A DNA stretch of 64,000 nt from an uncultured delta proteobacterium (GCA_903911145.1 CAIWCD010000024.1:124001-188000); one strand, 5' to 3'; positions 42,737 to 51,858 are shown, counted from the stretch's first letter. Numbers and translations: made by a program. The notes: generated from the sequence alone by a model not told the origin.

Positions 42737-42836
42737 ACACCGCTGTGCCGAAAGTCCCGTTCATGCCGCGGTGTGGCTTGCGCAGAGATCCGGTTCGGGT
42801 CAAACCATCCGCCCTCCCTGGGGGCAGGAACCGATC

Positions 42837-44930
42837 ATGTCCAAACCGATGACGCTGACCCAGAAGATCCTCGCGGCGCACGCCAAGAGCCTGCCGCGGC
42901 CGTGGGTGCAGGCGGGCGACGTCCTTCAAGTCGCAGTCGATTGGACGATCGCGAGCGAGCTGGCGTGGAACGGGATGGATCGCACGTACGCGTCGCTCGG
43001 CCGGCCGGCGCTGCACAACAAGGAGAAGTTTTTTCTCGCCGTCGATCACACCGTCGATCCGGAGACGTTGAAGAACGACGCGCGCACGCAGAAGCTCGTG
43101 CAGCTCTCACGGAAGTTCGCCGAGGAGAGCGGCATCAAGCATTTCTACGATTCGAATCAGACCATCCTGCACACGCGCTTCTATCGAGATCTGGTGCGGC
43201 CCGGAGATCTGGTGCTCGGCGCCGACTCGCACACGAGCTCGCACGGCGGCATGGGCGCTGTGTCGATCGGTCTGGGCGGCGCGGATATCACGGTCGCGAT
43301 GGTGCTCGGCGCGTCGTGGATCGAGGTGCCAGAGGCGATTGCGGTTGATTACTCGGGTCAGCTTCCGTTCGGCCTGTCGGGCAAGGACGTCATCCTCCGC
43401 ACGCTCTCGCTGCTCGGGCGCAACAGCGTCGCGATGGAGCGTTCGGTCGAGTATCGCGGGGATATCAAGCAACTATCGACCGACGCGCGATTTGCCATCG
43501 CGAACATGACCGCTGAGTTTGGCGGCTTGAACGGAATCTTCGAGGCAGATGAGGTCACGGCAGCGTGGCTTGCGGGCCGAAGCGAAGCGGATGATGCGCG
43601 CGCCCACGGTGTAATGACGGCATATCGCGCTGATATCGATGCGCCATATATCGCGCGATATCCGATCAAGCTTTTGAACCTCGAGCCGCAGGTCGCGCTG
43701 CCCTTCTCGCCGGACAAGGTCGTGGGCGTGACGGAGGCCGCGGGGATTGAGCTGCAAGGTCTCTTCATCGGTGCGTGCACGACGACGGAAGAGGAGCTCG
43801 TGATGGGCGCGCTCGTCCTCGAGGCGCAGGCGCGCGCGAGCGGCGGGAAGTCGCGGCGTGCGCCGAATGACAAGCAGATCGTCGTTCCGGGTGATCTGGC
43901 GATCCAGGAGAATCTGCGCCGCGGCGGCCTGCTCGAGATCTACGAGCGCGCGGGCTTCCGCGTTGATCCGCCCGGCTGCTCGATGTGCCTGGGCGTCGCG
44001 AGCCGCAAGGCATCGCGCGGAGAGAAGTGGCTCAGCTCGCAGAATCGCAACTTCGAGAACCGGATGGGCGATGGCTCGTTCGCGCATCTCTCCTCGGCGG
44101 CCACGGTGGCCGCGAGCGCGCACGGCATGAAGATCGCCGACCCGCGCGCGCTGCTTTCGCAGATCGATCCGGCGCGATTCGCCAAGCTGCTCGGCGCTCG
44201 TCACGCGCGCACGCCGGAGCTCAATGGCGCAGCGCCCCGCATCGAGATCATCGAGCCGGACACGAACTCCGCGGTCGCGAAGGGCGCGTCGGGGGCGGGT
44301 GCGAAGGCCGCGTCGGCACCTGCTGCGCGCAAGGCAGATCAGGCGACTCTTGCAGCAAGTGCAACAATCGGTGCGAGCATGAAGGCCGCCACCAGCGCGG
44401 CCCCGATCGATCCGATCCTCCACTCGCGCATCCAACGCTTCGACGACAACGTCGACACCGATGCGATCATTCCAGGCCAGTTCTGCCACCTCACTTCGCT
44501 CGCGGATCTCGGCGACAAGTGCTTCCACTTCGTTCGTCCCGACTTCACCGCGAAGTCGCGCGCGGGCGCACAGGTCGTGGTCGCGGGCGACGGCTGGGGC
44601 TCGGGCAGCTCGCGCGAGCAGGCCGTGCTGGCGCTCAAAGGCGCGGGCATCAAGTGCATCATCGCGAAGAGCTACGCGTTCATCCACAAGCGCAATCTCG
44701 TCAATGAAGCGCTGCCGTTTCTCCTCGTGCGCGACGCGGCCTTCTACGAGGCCGCGAAGGAAGGCGGCGAGATCGAGATCGATCTGTCGCGCGGGTCGAT
44801 TCTCCTCGGCGGCGTGGCGTTCCAGGCGCAGACGCCGAGCAAGATCATCCAGGCGCTCGCGGGCGAGGGCGGGATCGTGCCGGCGATTCAGCACCACGGC
44901 ACGAGCGTGTTCGAGAAGCTGACGGCGTAG
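42837..44930 (+). CDS. Fused large/small aconitase-family hydro-lyase (LeuCD-like)
   Basis: A 697-residue enzyme with both aconitase-family halves in one chain. Residues 1-490 are the large (LeuC-like) half: Fe-S ligands come from a Cys in FIGACTTTEEE and from GCSMCLG; the latter form, SMCL, is that of isopropylmalate isomerase. SSQNRNFENRMG follows. After an Ala-rich linker (~490-545) comes the small (LeuD-like) half: DDNVDTDAIIPGQF, GSGSSREQAVLALKGAGI. IPGQF resembles the IPKQF of E. coli-type LeuD, but the following residues (CHLTSL) differ. Most bacteria keep the two halves as separate genes; fungal Leu1 and Lys4 are fused. Substrate could be isopropylmalate, homoaconitate or another 2-oxoacid intermediate. 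Confidence 0.85.
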   Translation: MSKPMTLTQKILAAHAKSLPRPWVQAGDVLQVAVDWTIASELAWNGMDRTYASLGRPALHNKEKFFLAVDHTVDPETLKNDARTQKLVQLSRKFAEESGIKHFYDSNQTILHTRFYRDLVRPGDLVLGADSHTSSHGGMGAVSIGLGGADITVAMVLGASWIEVPEAIAVDYSGQLPFGLSGKDVILRTLSLLGRNSVAMERSVEYRGDIKQLSTDARFAIANMTAEFGGLNGIFEADEVTAAWLAGRSEADDARAHGVMTAYRADIDAPYIARYPIKLLNLEPQVALPFSPDKVVGVTEAAGIELQGLFIGACTTTEEELVMGALVLEAQARASGGKSRRAPNDKQIVVPGDLAIQENLRRGGLLEIYERAGFRVDPPGCSMCLGVASRKASRGEKWLSSQNRNFENRMGDGSFAHLSSAATVAASAHGMKIADPRALLSQIDPARFAKLLGARHARTPELNGAAPRIEIIEPDTNSAVAKGASGAGAKAASAPAARKADQATLAASATIGASMKAATSAAPIDPILHSRIQRFDDNVDTDAIIPGQFCHLTSLADLGDKCFHFVRPDFTAKSRAGAQVVVAGDGWGSGSSREQAVLALKGAGIKCIIAKSYAFIHKRNLVNEALPFLLVRDAAFYEAAKEGGEIEIDLSRGSILLGGVAFQAQTPSKIIQALAGEGGIVPAIQHHGTSVFEKLTA

Positions 44931-44972
44931 AGCAGCGTCGGCTATCGCGAGCGCGCGGCGCGGGGAGCCTGC

Positions 44973-45332
44973 ATGGCGGTCTATTGGAACCTCTTTCTCA
45001 AGACGCGCACGCGTGCCGAGACGCAGGTCTGCGCTCTCCTTCGCATCGCGCCGCCGTTCATGGTCGCGGATTTCGGTGGCGAGGCTTGGGATTCATGGTC
45101 GGCGTCGGCAAATCGTGTCGACGGTGAAGAAGAGAAGGATCTGTTTGCGGAGTGGACGAGCGCTCCCTCACGAGCTGGTGCAGCAGGGATGGTCGTCGAC
45201 GAGCGATTCTGGAGATCGATTGGCGAACCCTCGTCGGCAAAGTTGATCGCGCCGGGCCGCTACGCTTGGCCGCGCTTGACAGAAGTGGAACTGGAAGCGC
45301 GCCGCGCGAAGAGGCGGGATCAGAACGAATGA
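44973..45332 (+). CDS. Possible small hypothetical protein
   Basis: A 119-residue frame preceded by GGGGAGCC at a suitable distance from its ATG. It has no recognisable domain and is rich in Trp, Arg, Ala and Glu (WNLFLKTRTRAETQ, FGGEAWDSW). It is the only candidate for the 455-base gap between the aconitase-family gene and the next one. Codon usage is not clearly that of a neighbour. It may be spurious. Confidence 0.3.
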   Translation: MAVYWNLFLKTRTRAETQVCALLRIAPPFMVADFGGEAWDSWSASANRVDGEEEKDLFAEWTSAPSRAGAAGMVVDERFWRSIGEPSSAKLIAPGRYAWPRLTEVELEARRAKRRDQNE

Positions 45333-45400
45333 CCTTCCGCGATCGGCGACAGCCAATTTCAACGAGCGCAACCCTCGATTGAGGCATGCTCGCTCCCTCG

Positions 45401-46435
45401 ATGAACCCGCGCTCATTCGCTCTCCTCCTCGCAGTTTCGCTCTTCGCGTCAACTCTCGCCGTGCCCGCGCAAGCCGCCCCGCGCAATGCCGCGCTGCGCG
45501 TCTCCGCGGGCGATGGCGTGACCGACGCCGAGGCGGGCCAGGTCGAGGCGGCGCTCTGGAAATCGTTCGCGCCGCCGCTCTCGACGCACGGATTTCTCCT
45601 CGAGCCGCTCGCGCCGCTGCACGATGCACTTCGCGCGCAAGGCATCCCCGAAGGCGAGCTGCACGCCTCGATGAACTCGCCCGCGAACAGCGCGCTGCTG
45701 GTGCGTCTACGCGAGCTCGACGTCGAGCTGGTCTGGTTCACCGTGCTCACGCGCGATGACGGCAAGGTGCGGCTCGCCATCGCGGCGATGGGCTTTCACG
45801 ATCTCTCTTCACTGCCGACTTCGCTCGAGACTGCGACGACACTTCCCGAGCTTTCCGAGAAGCTCGGGCACGATGCGCCCGCGCTCATCGAGACGGCGCT
45901 CGCGAAGTTCAAGAGCGCGCCGATGCCGCTCTGGTGGCGGCCCGCACAGATGATCGCGGCGAATGAGCCGGCCGCAGTTGCGACTGCGCAGCCCAGTGCG
46001 AATCCGCGCAGCAACCAGCCTCGCCTCGCCGACGGCGCGCAGCTCGCGGTGCTCGAGTTCAAGCACAGCGCGGAGTTTTCTGCGGCCGATGCGCGCTATC
46101 TCTGCGATGTCGTGCGCGCGGCGGTGCTCTCGAACGTGCCGCGCCTGAGCGTGATGACGCGCGAGAATCTGCTCGTGCTGCTGCAGGCCGCGGGCAAGGA
46201 CGTCGCCGAGTGCGAAGGGGAGTGCGAGGTCGACACGGGTCGTCGCATCGGCGCGGACGCGGTGGTGAGCGGCGACGTGCTGAAGTTCGGCGCGCGCTTC
46301 AAGGTGAGTCTGCGCCTGCACGAGACGAAGAGCGGTCGCTTGATCTCCGCGGTGGTGGCGAGCGGCGCGACGCTCGAGGAGCTCGATGCGCAGCTGCAGC
46401 AGCGCGCGGGCGAGCTGCTCGCGTCGCAGCGATAG
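45401..46435 (+). CDS. Secreted CsgG/LpoB-fold protein
   Basis: A 344-residue exported protein: signal MNPRSFALLLAVSLFASTLA, cleaved near AQA-APR. The mature N-terminal half (~30-180) is unassigned. The C-terminal half (~205-345) has the CsgG-like fold: LAVLEFKHSAEF, LCDVVRAAVLSNVPRLSVMTRENLL, IGADAVVSGDVLKFG, FKVSLRLHETKSG. Myxobacteria encode many such proteins, often in envelope or secretion roles. The start at ATG 45401 is preferred over 45386 because a CATGCT box ends 10 nt before it, which fits the local promoter pattern. Two Cys lie in AECEGECEV. Confidence 0.7.
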   Translation: MNPRSFALLLAVSLFASTLAVPAQAAPRNAALRVSAGDGVTDAEAGQVEAALWKSFAPPLSTHGFLLEPLAPLHDALRAQGIPEGELHASMNSPANSALLVRLRELDVELVWFTVLTRDDGKVRLAIAAMGFHDLSSLPTSLETATTLPELSEKLGHDAPALIETALAKFKSAPMPLWWRPAQMIAANEPAAVATAQPSANPRSNQPRLADGAQLAVLEFKHSAEFSAADARYLCDVVRAAVLSNVPRLSVMTRENLLVLLQAAGKDVAECEGECEVDTGRRIGADAVVSGDVLKFGARFKVSLRLHETKSGRLISAVVASGATLEELDAQLQQRAGELLASQR

Positions 46436-46481
46436 ACACTGCTGCTATGTTCCGCGCCCGCAAGCGTTGAGGAGGTCTCCT

Positions 46482-47231
46482 GTGGCCTGGTCCGTGAAGA
46501 GAGCGATCGTCGTCGGCGCGTCGTCGGGGATTGGCGAGGCGATCGCCAGGCAGCTCGCCGCGAGCGGGGCCGAGGTTGCGCTCGTCGCGCGCCGCAAAGA
46601 GGAGCTTGATCGGGTCGCCGAATCGATCCGGACCGCCGGGGGCAAGGCTTTCGTGCACGTTCACGATGCCGCGCACTCCAGCGAAGCCGCGCCGCTCTTC
46701 GACGCGATTGTCACCGAATTGGGCGGCCTCGACTGCCTCGTCTACGCTGCGGGCGTGATGCCCGAGATCGTCGAGGGCGAGTTCGACTTCGCGAAAGATC
46801 GCGCGATGGTCGAGGTGAATCTCCTCGGCGCGATCGCCTGGTGCGGGCCTGCCGCGCAGAGATTTTCCGCGCAGAAGAGCGGCACGCTGATTGGCATCTC
46901 GAGCATCGCGGGCGAGCGCGGTCGCCGCGGCAATCCCGGCTACTGCACGAGCAAGGCGGCCTTCTCGACGTGGCTTGAGAGCATGCGCAACCGCGTCTCG
47001 CGCGACGGCGTGAACGTCGTCACCATCAAGCCGGGATTCGTCGACACCGCGATGACGCGCGGCAAGAAGGGACTCTTCTGGCTCGTCTCCGCAGACGACG
47101 CGGCACGCATGACGCTCGCTCTCGCCGCGAAGGAAAATTCCGCGGCCGGATTCGTCCCGGGCCGCTGGGCGCTGGTTGCGCTGGTTGTCCGCTCGATCCC
47201 GTCGTTCATCTTCCGTCGCATGAATTTCTAG
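46482..47231 (+). CDS. DprE2-like short-chain dehydrogenase
   Basis: A 249-residue SDR enzyme. The cofactor loop is GASSGIGEAIA, NADP-type Arg residues follow in ARRKEEL, the active site is Y in GYCTSKAAF with Ser in SSIAG. In mycobacteria DprE2 reduces the 2-keto intermediate made by DprE1 to give decaprenylphosphoryl arabinose. Its placement 8 nt before the DprE1-like gene is the reason for the name; on its own the sequence is a general SDR. GTG 46482 has an AGGAGGT sequence 7 nt upstream. Confidence 0.75.
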   Translation: MAWSVKRAIVVGASSGIGEAIARQLAASGAEVALVARRKEELDRVAESIRTAGGKAFVHVHDAAHSSEAAPLFDAIVTELGGLDCLVYAAGVMPEIVEGEFDFAKDRAMVEVNLLGAIAWCGPAAQRFSAQKSGTLIGISSIAGERGRRGNPGYCTSKAAFSTWLESMRNRVSRDGVNVVTIKPGFVDTAMTRGKKGLFWLVSADDAARMTLALAAKENSAAGFVPGRWALVALVVRSIPSFIFRRMNF

Positions 47232-47239
47232 AGGGAAAC

Positions 47240-48721
47240 GTGGCTGCCGAGATGGTTGCTATGCAAACCAGTTCAGCGCTCGTTCGCACCGACGCTCCGC
47301 TCCGTGTGCTCGACGGTTTCGGCGGCTCGATGCGCGCGGCCTGCCGGACGCTCTCGCCGCGCACCAGCGAAGAGCTCTCCCAGATGCTTGCGCGCGCGAA
47401 TGACGCCGGCCTCTCGATCGCGCTGCGCGGCTCTGGGCGCAGCTACGGTGACGCTGCGCTCGGCAGCGATGGGCTCGTCATCGACGCGCGCGGGCTCAAT
47501 CAGATCCTCTCGTGGGATCCGGTGAGCGGAGTCGCGGAAGTCGAGGCGGGAGTGCAGCTCGCCGATCTCTGGAAGCGCGCGCTGCCCGACGGCTACTGGC
47601 CCGCGGTCGTGCCGGGCACGATGTTCCCGACGATGGGCGGCATGGCCGCGATGAACGTGCATGGCAAGAACCAGTTCAAGGCGGGCGTCTTCGGCGAGCA
47701 CGTCCTCTGGTTCGATCTGATCACGGCGAACGGCTCGACCGTGCGCGCGAGCCGCGAGCGCAATCCCGAGCTGTTCCACGCGGCGCTCGGCGGCGCGGGC
47801 CTGCTCGGCGCATTCGCTCGCATTGCGCTCAAGCTCAAGCCAGTCGAGAGCGGACGGATGAAGGTCGGCTCGATCCCCGTCTCGTCCTTCGCGGAGCAGT
47901 TCGCGCTTTTCGATGAGCTGCGCGAGGGCGCGGACTATCTCGTCTCCTGGATCGACTGTTTCGCGAGCGGAGCCACGCTCGGCCGCGGGCAGATCCACGT
48001 CGCGCACCATCTGCACGCCAATGACGATCCGCGCGCGGTCGAGAGCCTGCGCCTCGAGGAGCAGACTCTCCCTGCGCACATTCTCGGCTTTCCCAAGTCG
48101 CAGCTCTGGCGCGTGATGCAGCTGTTCACCAACGATTTCGCGTGGCGATCGGTCTGCCTCGCGAAGTATCTCGCGGCGCGGCTCGCGGGTCGCAAGCACA
48201 CCTATCTGCAGTCGCACGCAGCGTTCGCGTTTCTCCTCGATTACGTCCCTGATTGGCGACGCGCGTACGATCCGCGCGGCTTTCTCCAGCACCAGCTCTT
48301 CGTCCCCGATCCGGCGGCGCGCACGGTCTTCCCCGAGGTGCTGCGGCTGCTGCAGAAGCACGGCACGCCGAGCTATCTGGGTGTGCTCAAGCGGCACAAG
48401 GCCGACCCGTTTCTCCTCTCGCACGGCTTCGACGGATGGTCGCTGGCGATGGACTTTCCCATCGGCCGCGACGGTGGAGCCAGGCTGCGCGCGGCGGCGC
48501 GCGAAGTCACGCAGCTGGCTCTGGGCGCGGGCGGGAAGTTCTATCTCGCCAAGGATCAGCTGCTCGAGCCGGCCCAGATCGAGCGCGCGTACGGCGCGAA
48601 GCTCGATGAGTTCTTTGCGCTCAAGGCGAAGGTCGATCCGCGCGGGACGCTGCAGAGCGATCAGGCGCGGCGGCTGTTTCCCGAGCGGCTGCGTGCGCTC
48701 ACCAGTGCGCGCGCGAAGTAA
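47240..48721 (+). CDS. DprE1-like FAD-dependent sugar oxidase
   Basis: A 493-residue FAD enzyme. The FAD-binding loops read GSGRSYGDAAL and FPTMGGMAAMNVHGKNQFK, and substrate-site stretches GFDGWSLAMDFP and GGKFYLAKDQ resemble DprE1. DprE1/DprE2 together epimerise decaprenylphosphoryl ribose to the arabinose form in actinobacteria. Here the order is DprE2 then DprE1, the reverse of mycobacteria. Non-actinobacterial homologues exist and their products are less clear. The start is GTG 47240; an ATG at 47252 (MVAMQTS), inside a repeated 19-mer, is also possible. No prenyl-ribose synthase is nearby. Confidence 0.78.
   Translation: MAAEMVAMQTSSALVRTDAPLRVLDGFGGSMRAACRTLSPRTSEELSQMLARANDAGLSIALRGSGRSYGDAALGSDGLVIDARGLNQILSWDPVSGVAEVEAGVQLADLWKRALPDGYWPAVVPGTMFPTMGGMAAMNVHGKNQFKAGVFGEHVLWFDLITANGSTVRASRERNPELFHAALGGAGLLGAFARIALKLKPVESGRMKVGSIPVSSFAEQFALFDELREGADYLVSWIDCFASGATLGRGQIHVAHHLHANDDPRAVESLRLEEQTLPAHILGFPKSQLWRVMQLFTNDFAWRSVCLAKYLAARLAGRKHTYLQSHAAFAFLLDYVPDWRRAYDPRGFLQHQLFVPDPAARTVFPEVLRLLQKHGTPSYLGVLKRHKADPFLLSHGFDGWSLAMDFPIGRDGGARLRAAAREVTQLALGAGGKFYLAKDQLLEPAQIERAYGAKLDEFFALKAKVDPRGTLQSDQARRLFPERLRALTSARAK
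47250..47268 (+). repeat. 19-bp repeat, copy B
   Basis: Identical over 19 bp to 13468-13486. It overlaps the first codons of the DprE1-like gene and is extended by one base to GGTTGCTATGCAAACC, an imperfect inverted repeat. Confidence 0.5.
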
Positions 48722-48728
48722 CGAGGCG

Positions 48729-49436
48729 CTACTTTCCCATCCGTGCGGCGAGCGCCTCGCTCGCGGTCGCTTCCGCCGCGGCCCAGCAGCGATCGATCTC
48801 CGCACCCGTCGCTGTGGCCGCTGCAATCGCCTGCGCTTCGATCACCGCCGCGGCCGTGCTCTCGTCGGGAAATCCATACGAGCCGGCCGTGCCCGAGAGC
48901 CGATGCGCGAGCGTGCGCGCCTGGGCGCGCGCCTTCTCCTCGAGCGGATTTGCCCGCGCGAAGCGCACCGCGCGCTTGAGCTCATCGAGCTTGCCCGGCA
49001 GCTCGCGCTCGTATTCGACGTGGAGCTTGTCCATCTCCGCCTGCACTTCGGGCGGCAGCGGCGGCGCCTCGCGCTCACCGAGGAGTCGATCGAGCTGCGA
49101 GACGAGCGTCTCCGGTGCGACCGGCTTGTGGACAATCAGCGCCACGCCCAGGTCGCGCTGCAGCATCTGGTGATCCTTGAGGCTCTTCCAGAACGCCGAG
49201 ATGAACACCACGGGAACAGCGCGCGCGCTCGGAGGCAGCTTCTTGATCCAGGCCGTGCCGTCGCCGTCCGGGAGGAGACCATCGACCACGATCAGGTCCG
49301 GTTTCTCCGCGAGCAGGCGGGTCGCATCGGCCACCCGGCCTGCCTCGAGAACGCGCAGTCCACGGCGCACCATCAGCGGCAGGAGCAGCGCGCGAAACTT
49401 CTGATCGTCTTCCAGCAGCAGGATCGTCTTGGACAC
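48729..49436 (-). CDS. Response regulator with C-terminal Hpt domain
   Basis: A 235-residue protein. The receiver domain (1-120) has an acidic pair in EDD and the phosphoacceptor Asp in IVVDGLLPDGDG. The C-terminal part has an Hpt-type helix with HRLSGTAGSYGF, placing a phosphorylatable His. No DNA-binding domain or kinase follows. It could relay phosphate from another kinase to a further regulator. The start is GTG 49434-49436; a TTATGGA sequence lies 9 nt upstream. No partner kinase lies beside it. Confidence 0.83.
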   Translation of the reverse strand: MSKTILLLEDDQKFRALLLPLMVRRGLRVLEAGRVADATRLLAEKPDLIVVDGLLPDGDGTAWIKKLPPSARAVPVVFISAFWKSLKDHQMLQRDLGVALIVHKPVAPETLVSQLDRLLGEREAPPLPPEVQAEMDKLHVEYERELPGKLDELKRAVRFARANPLEEKARAQARTLAHRLSGTAGSYGFPDESTAAAVIEAQAIAAATATGAEIDRCWAAAEATASEALAARMGK

Positions 49437-49518
49437 AGGCAGCCTTCCATAAGCGATGCGCGCCGTGTGTCAAGCGCGCCTTGCCTTGACGGGCCGACAG
49501 TCGGAGAGTCCGCGCGCC

Positions 49519-50721
49519 ATGTCCATCGCCGCCCGCGCCGCTTCTCTCGGCACCACCGTCTTCTCCGAATTCACCGCGCTCGCGCAGAAGAGTGGCGCCG
49601 TCAATCTCGGGCAGGGCTTCCCAGATTTCGACGGACCCGCAGAGATCAAGGAGGCCGCGATCGCCGCCATCCGCGCGGGCGAGAACCAGTACGCACCGGG
49701 GCCCGGCTCGCTTGCGCTGCGCACTGCAATCTCCGAGCACGCCGCGCGCTTCTATGGCCAGTCGCTCGATCCCAATTCGATGATCACGGTGACGAGCGGC
49801 GCGACCGAAGCGCTCTTCGATGCGCTCCTGGGCCTCGTCGATCCGGGCGACGAAGTGGTCGTCTTCGAGCCGTTCTACGATTCGTATCTCGCTGGCATCG
49901 AGATGGCGGGCGGCGTTGTGCGACCCGTGCTGCTGCGGCCGCCCGATGCCACGCATGAGACGTTCTGGTTCGACGCCGACGAACTTCGCGCCGCCTTCTC
50001 GCCGCGCACGAAACTGGTGCTGCTCAACACGCCGCACAATCCGACCGGCAAGGTCTTCACGCTCGCCGAACTCGAGCTGATCGCGCAGCTCATCGAGGAG
50101 CACGACGCACTCGCGCTTGTCGACGAGGTCTACGAGCACCTCGTCTACGCGCCGGCGCGCCATCTGCGCTTTGCGACCTTGCCGGGCATGCACGCGCGCA
50201 CGCTGACCATCTCGTCGGCGGGCAAGAGCTTCTCGCTGACGGGCTGGAAGATCGGCTGGGCGATGGGGCCCGCCGAGCTGCGCCGCGGCGTGCAGAGCGT
50301 CCACCAGTTCGTCACGTTTGCGAGTGCGGCGCCGTTCCAGACCGCCGTGGCCGCGGCTTTGCGGCTTCCCGACGATTACTTCGCACTGGTTGCGCGCGAG
50401 TTTGTCGCCCGCCGCGATCGCCTCGCGGCCGCGCTCGCGCTTGCTGGCCTGCCGACGCATCGCTGCGATGGCGCCTATTTTCTCCTCGCCGATATCTCGC
50501 TGGCGCGCGACGCAAACGGCGCTCCCTTTGCCGACGACTTCGCCTTCTGCCGGCACCTCACGGAGAAGATTGGCGTCGCGGCGATCCCGCCCTCGGCGTT
50601 CTACACGGCAGCGCACGCACAGGCTGGGCGCGGACTTGCGCGATTCGCCTTCTGCAAGCGCGACGCGACGCTCGACGAGGCCGGGAGCCGGCTCGCGAAA
50701 CTTTCGCGCGCGACAAAGTAA
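49519..50721 (+). CDS. Class I aminotransferase (KAT/methionine-type)
   Basis: A 400-residue PLP enzyme. The PLP lysine is in SSAGKSFSLTGWKIGW, the Asn in HNPTGKVF and the Asp/Tyr in VDEVYEHL. The N-terminus AVNLGQGFPDFDGPAEIK and the KAT/YbdL-like length suggest it transaminates kynurenine, methionine, Gln or aromatic 2-oxoacids. It lies 45 nt before the beta-decarboxylating dehydrogenase on the same strand, so the pair could act in one pathway. The start at ATG 49519 is set by the usual N-terminus. Confidence 0.88.
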   Translation: MSIAARAASLGTTVFSEFTALAQKSGAVNLGQGFPDFDGPAEIKEAAIAAIRAGENQYAPGPGSLALRTAISEHAARFYGQSLDPNSMITVTSGATEALFDALLGLVDPGDEVVVFEPFYDSYLAGIEMAGGVVRPVLLRPPDATHETFWFDADELRAAFSPRTKLVLLNTPHNPTGKVFTLAELELIAQLIEEHDALALVDEVYEHLVYAPARHLRFATLPGMHARTLTISSAGKSFSLTGWKIGWAMGPAELRRGVQSVHQFVTFASAAPFQTAVAAALRLPDDYFALVAREFVARRDRLAAALALAGLPTHRCDGAYFLLADISLARDANGAPFADDFAFCRHLTEKIGVAAIPPSAFYTAAHAQAGRGLARFAFCKRDATLDEAGSRLAKLSRATK

Positions 50722-50750
50722 CGCGGGCCGCGCGCGACCCTGAGTTCGGC

Positions 50751-50756
50751 TACGCT
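50751..50756 (+). promoter_or_regulatory. -10-like box TACGCT
   Basis: GGCTACGCT ends 10 nt before ATG 50767, as for the GGCTATGCT box of the PP2C gene. Confidence 0.45.
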
Positions 50757-50766
50757 CCCGCGCCCC

Positions 50767-51858
50767 ATGACGACCCAGCAGAAGATCGCAGTCATCCCCG
50801 GCGACGGCATCGGTCCTGAAGTCGCGCGCGCCTCGGTCCGCATCCTCGAGCGCATCGCCGCGGCCCGCTCACTTCCTCTCACGTTCGACTGGTTTGACTT
50901 CGGCGCCGAGCGCTACTTGAAGGACGGCACGATCCTCCCCGACGGATTCATGCAGCGCCTGCGCGACGAGTACGCCGCGATCTACTTCGGCGCCGTCGGC
51001 GATCCGCGCGTGCCGGGCAACGAGCACGCGAAAGGGATCCTGCTCGCGATGCGCTTCGAGCTCGACCTCTACGTGAACCTGCGACCGTGCATTCTCTTCG
51101 ACGATCGCTTGAGCCCGCTGAAGGGGAAGGGCACGAACGAGCTGCGCTTCACCGTCTTCAGAGAGAACACCGAGGGCCTCTACACAGGCACGGCCGGCAC
51201 GTTCAAGAAGGACACGCCCGACGAGATCGCGCAGGAGGTCGAGGTCAACACGCGCAAGGGAGTCGAGCGGATCATCGTCGCCGCGTTCGAATTCGCGCGG
51301 GCGAATAAGCAGACACGTGTCTGTATGGCCGACAAGGCCAACGTGATGCTCCACGGGCACGGCCTCTGGCGCCGCGTCTTCGCGATCGTCGCCAAGCGCT
51401 ACCCGGAGATCCAGGCGAAGGCGATGTACGTCGACGCGCTGGCGATGGATCTGATCCGCGCGCCCGAGAGCTACGGGGTGATCGTGACGAACAATCTCTT
51501 CGGCGACATCCTCACGGATCTCGGCGCGGCGTTGACGGGCGGCCTCGGGATCGCGGCGAGCGGGAATATCCATCCGGACCGCGTCTCGCTCTTCGAGCCC
51601 GTGCACGGCAGCGCGCCGGACATCGCGGGGAAGGGAAAGGCGAACCCGGTGGCGATGGCGCTCTCGGGCGCGATGATGCTCGAGCACCTCGGACATCTGC
51701 GCGAGGCGAAGCTGCTGCACGACGCGACGGTCGAGCAGGTGCGCGAGGGGAAGCACACGGCCGATCTGGTGCCTCTCCTCGGAGGCGCGGCCTCGAGCAC
51801 AGAAGAGGTCAGCGCGGAGCTGCTCGCGCGCGTCGAGCGGCGGCTGGCGGAGGGGTAG
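50767..51858 (+). CDS. Isopropylmalate/isocitrate/homoisocitrate-type dehydrogenase
   Basis: A 363-residue beta-decarboxylating dehydrogenase. The nucleotide-site start is IPGDGIGPEV; the Mg-site Asp residues lie in TNNLFGDILTDLGAAL; the conserved ENTEGLY, and PVHGSAPDIAGKGKANP complete the signature. The loop around residues 83-105, with NEHAKGILLAMRFELDLYVNLRP, determines substrate and does not match E. coli LeuB exactly. The enzyme could be NAD-dependent isocitrate dehydrogenase or act in leucine or lysine biosynthesis; the class is sure, the substrate is not. Confidence 0.87.
   Translation: MTTQQKIAVIPGDGIGPEVARASVRILERIAAARSLPLTFDWFDFGAERYLKDGTILPDGFMQRLRDEYAAIYFGAVGDPRVPGNEHAKGILLAMRFELDLYVNLRPCILFDDRLSPLKGKGTNELRFTVFRENTEGLYTGTAGTFKKDTPDEIAQEVEVNTRKGVERIIVAAFEFARANKQTRVCMADKANVMLHGHGLWRRVFAIVAKRYPEIQAKAMYVDALAMDLIRAPESYGVIVTNNLFGDILTDLGAALTGGLGIAASGNIHPDRVSLFEPVHGSAPDIAGKGKANPVAMALSGAMMLEHLGHLREAKLLHDATVEQVREGKHTADLVPLLGGAASSTEEVSAELLARVERRLAEG

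Noticed and set aside
45058-45780. Minus-strand frame of 240 residues
   Set aside because: It lies opposite the CsgG-fold gene, is Ser/Arg-rich and has no domain.
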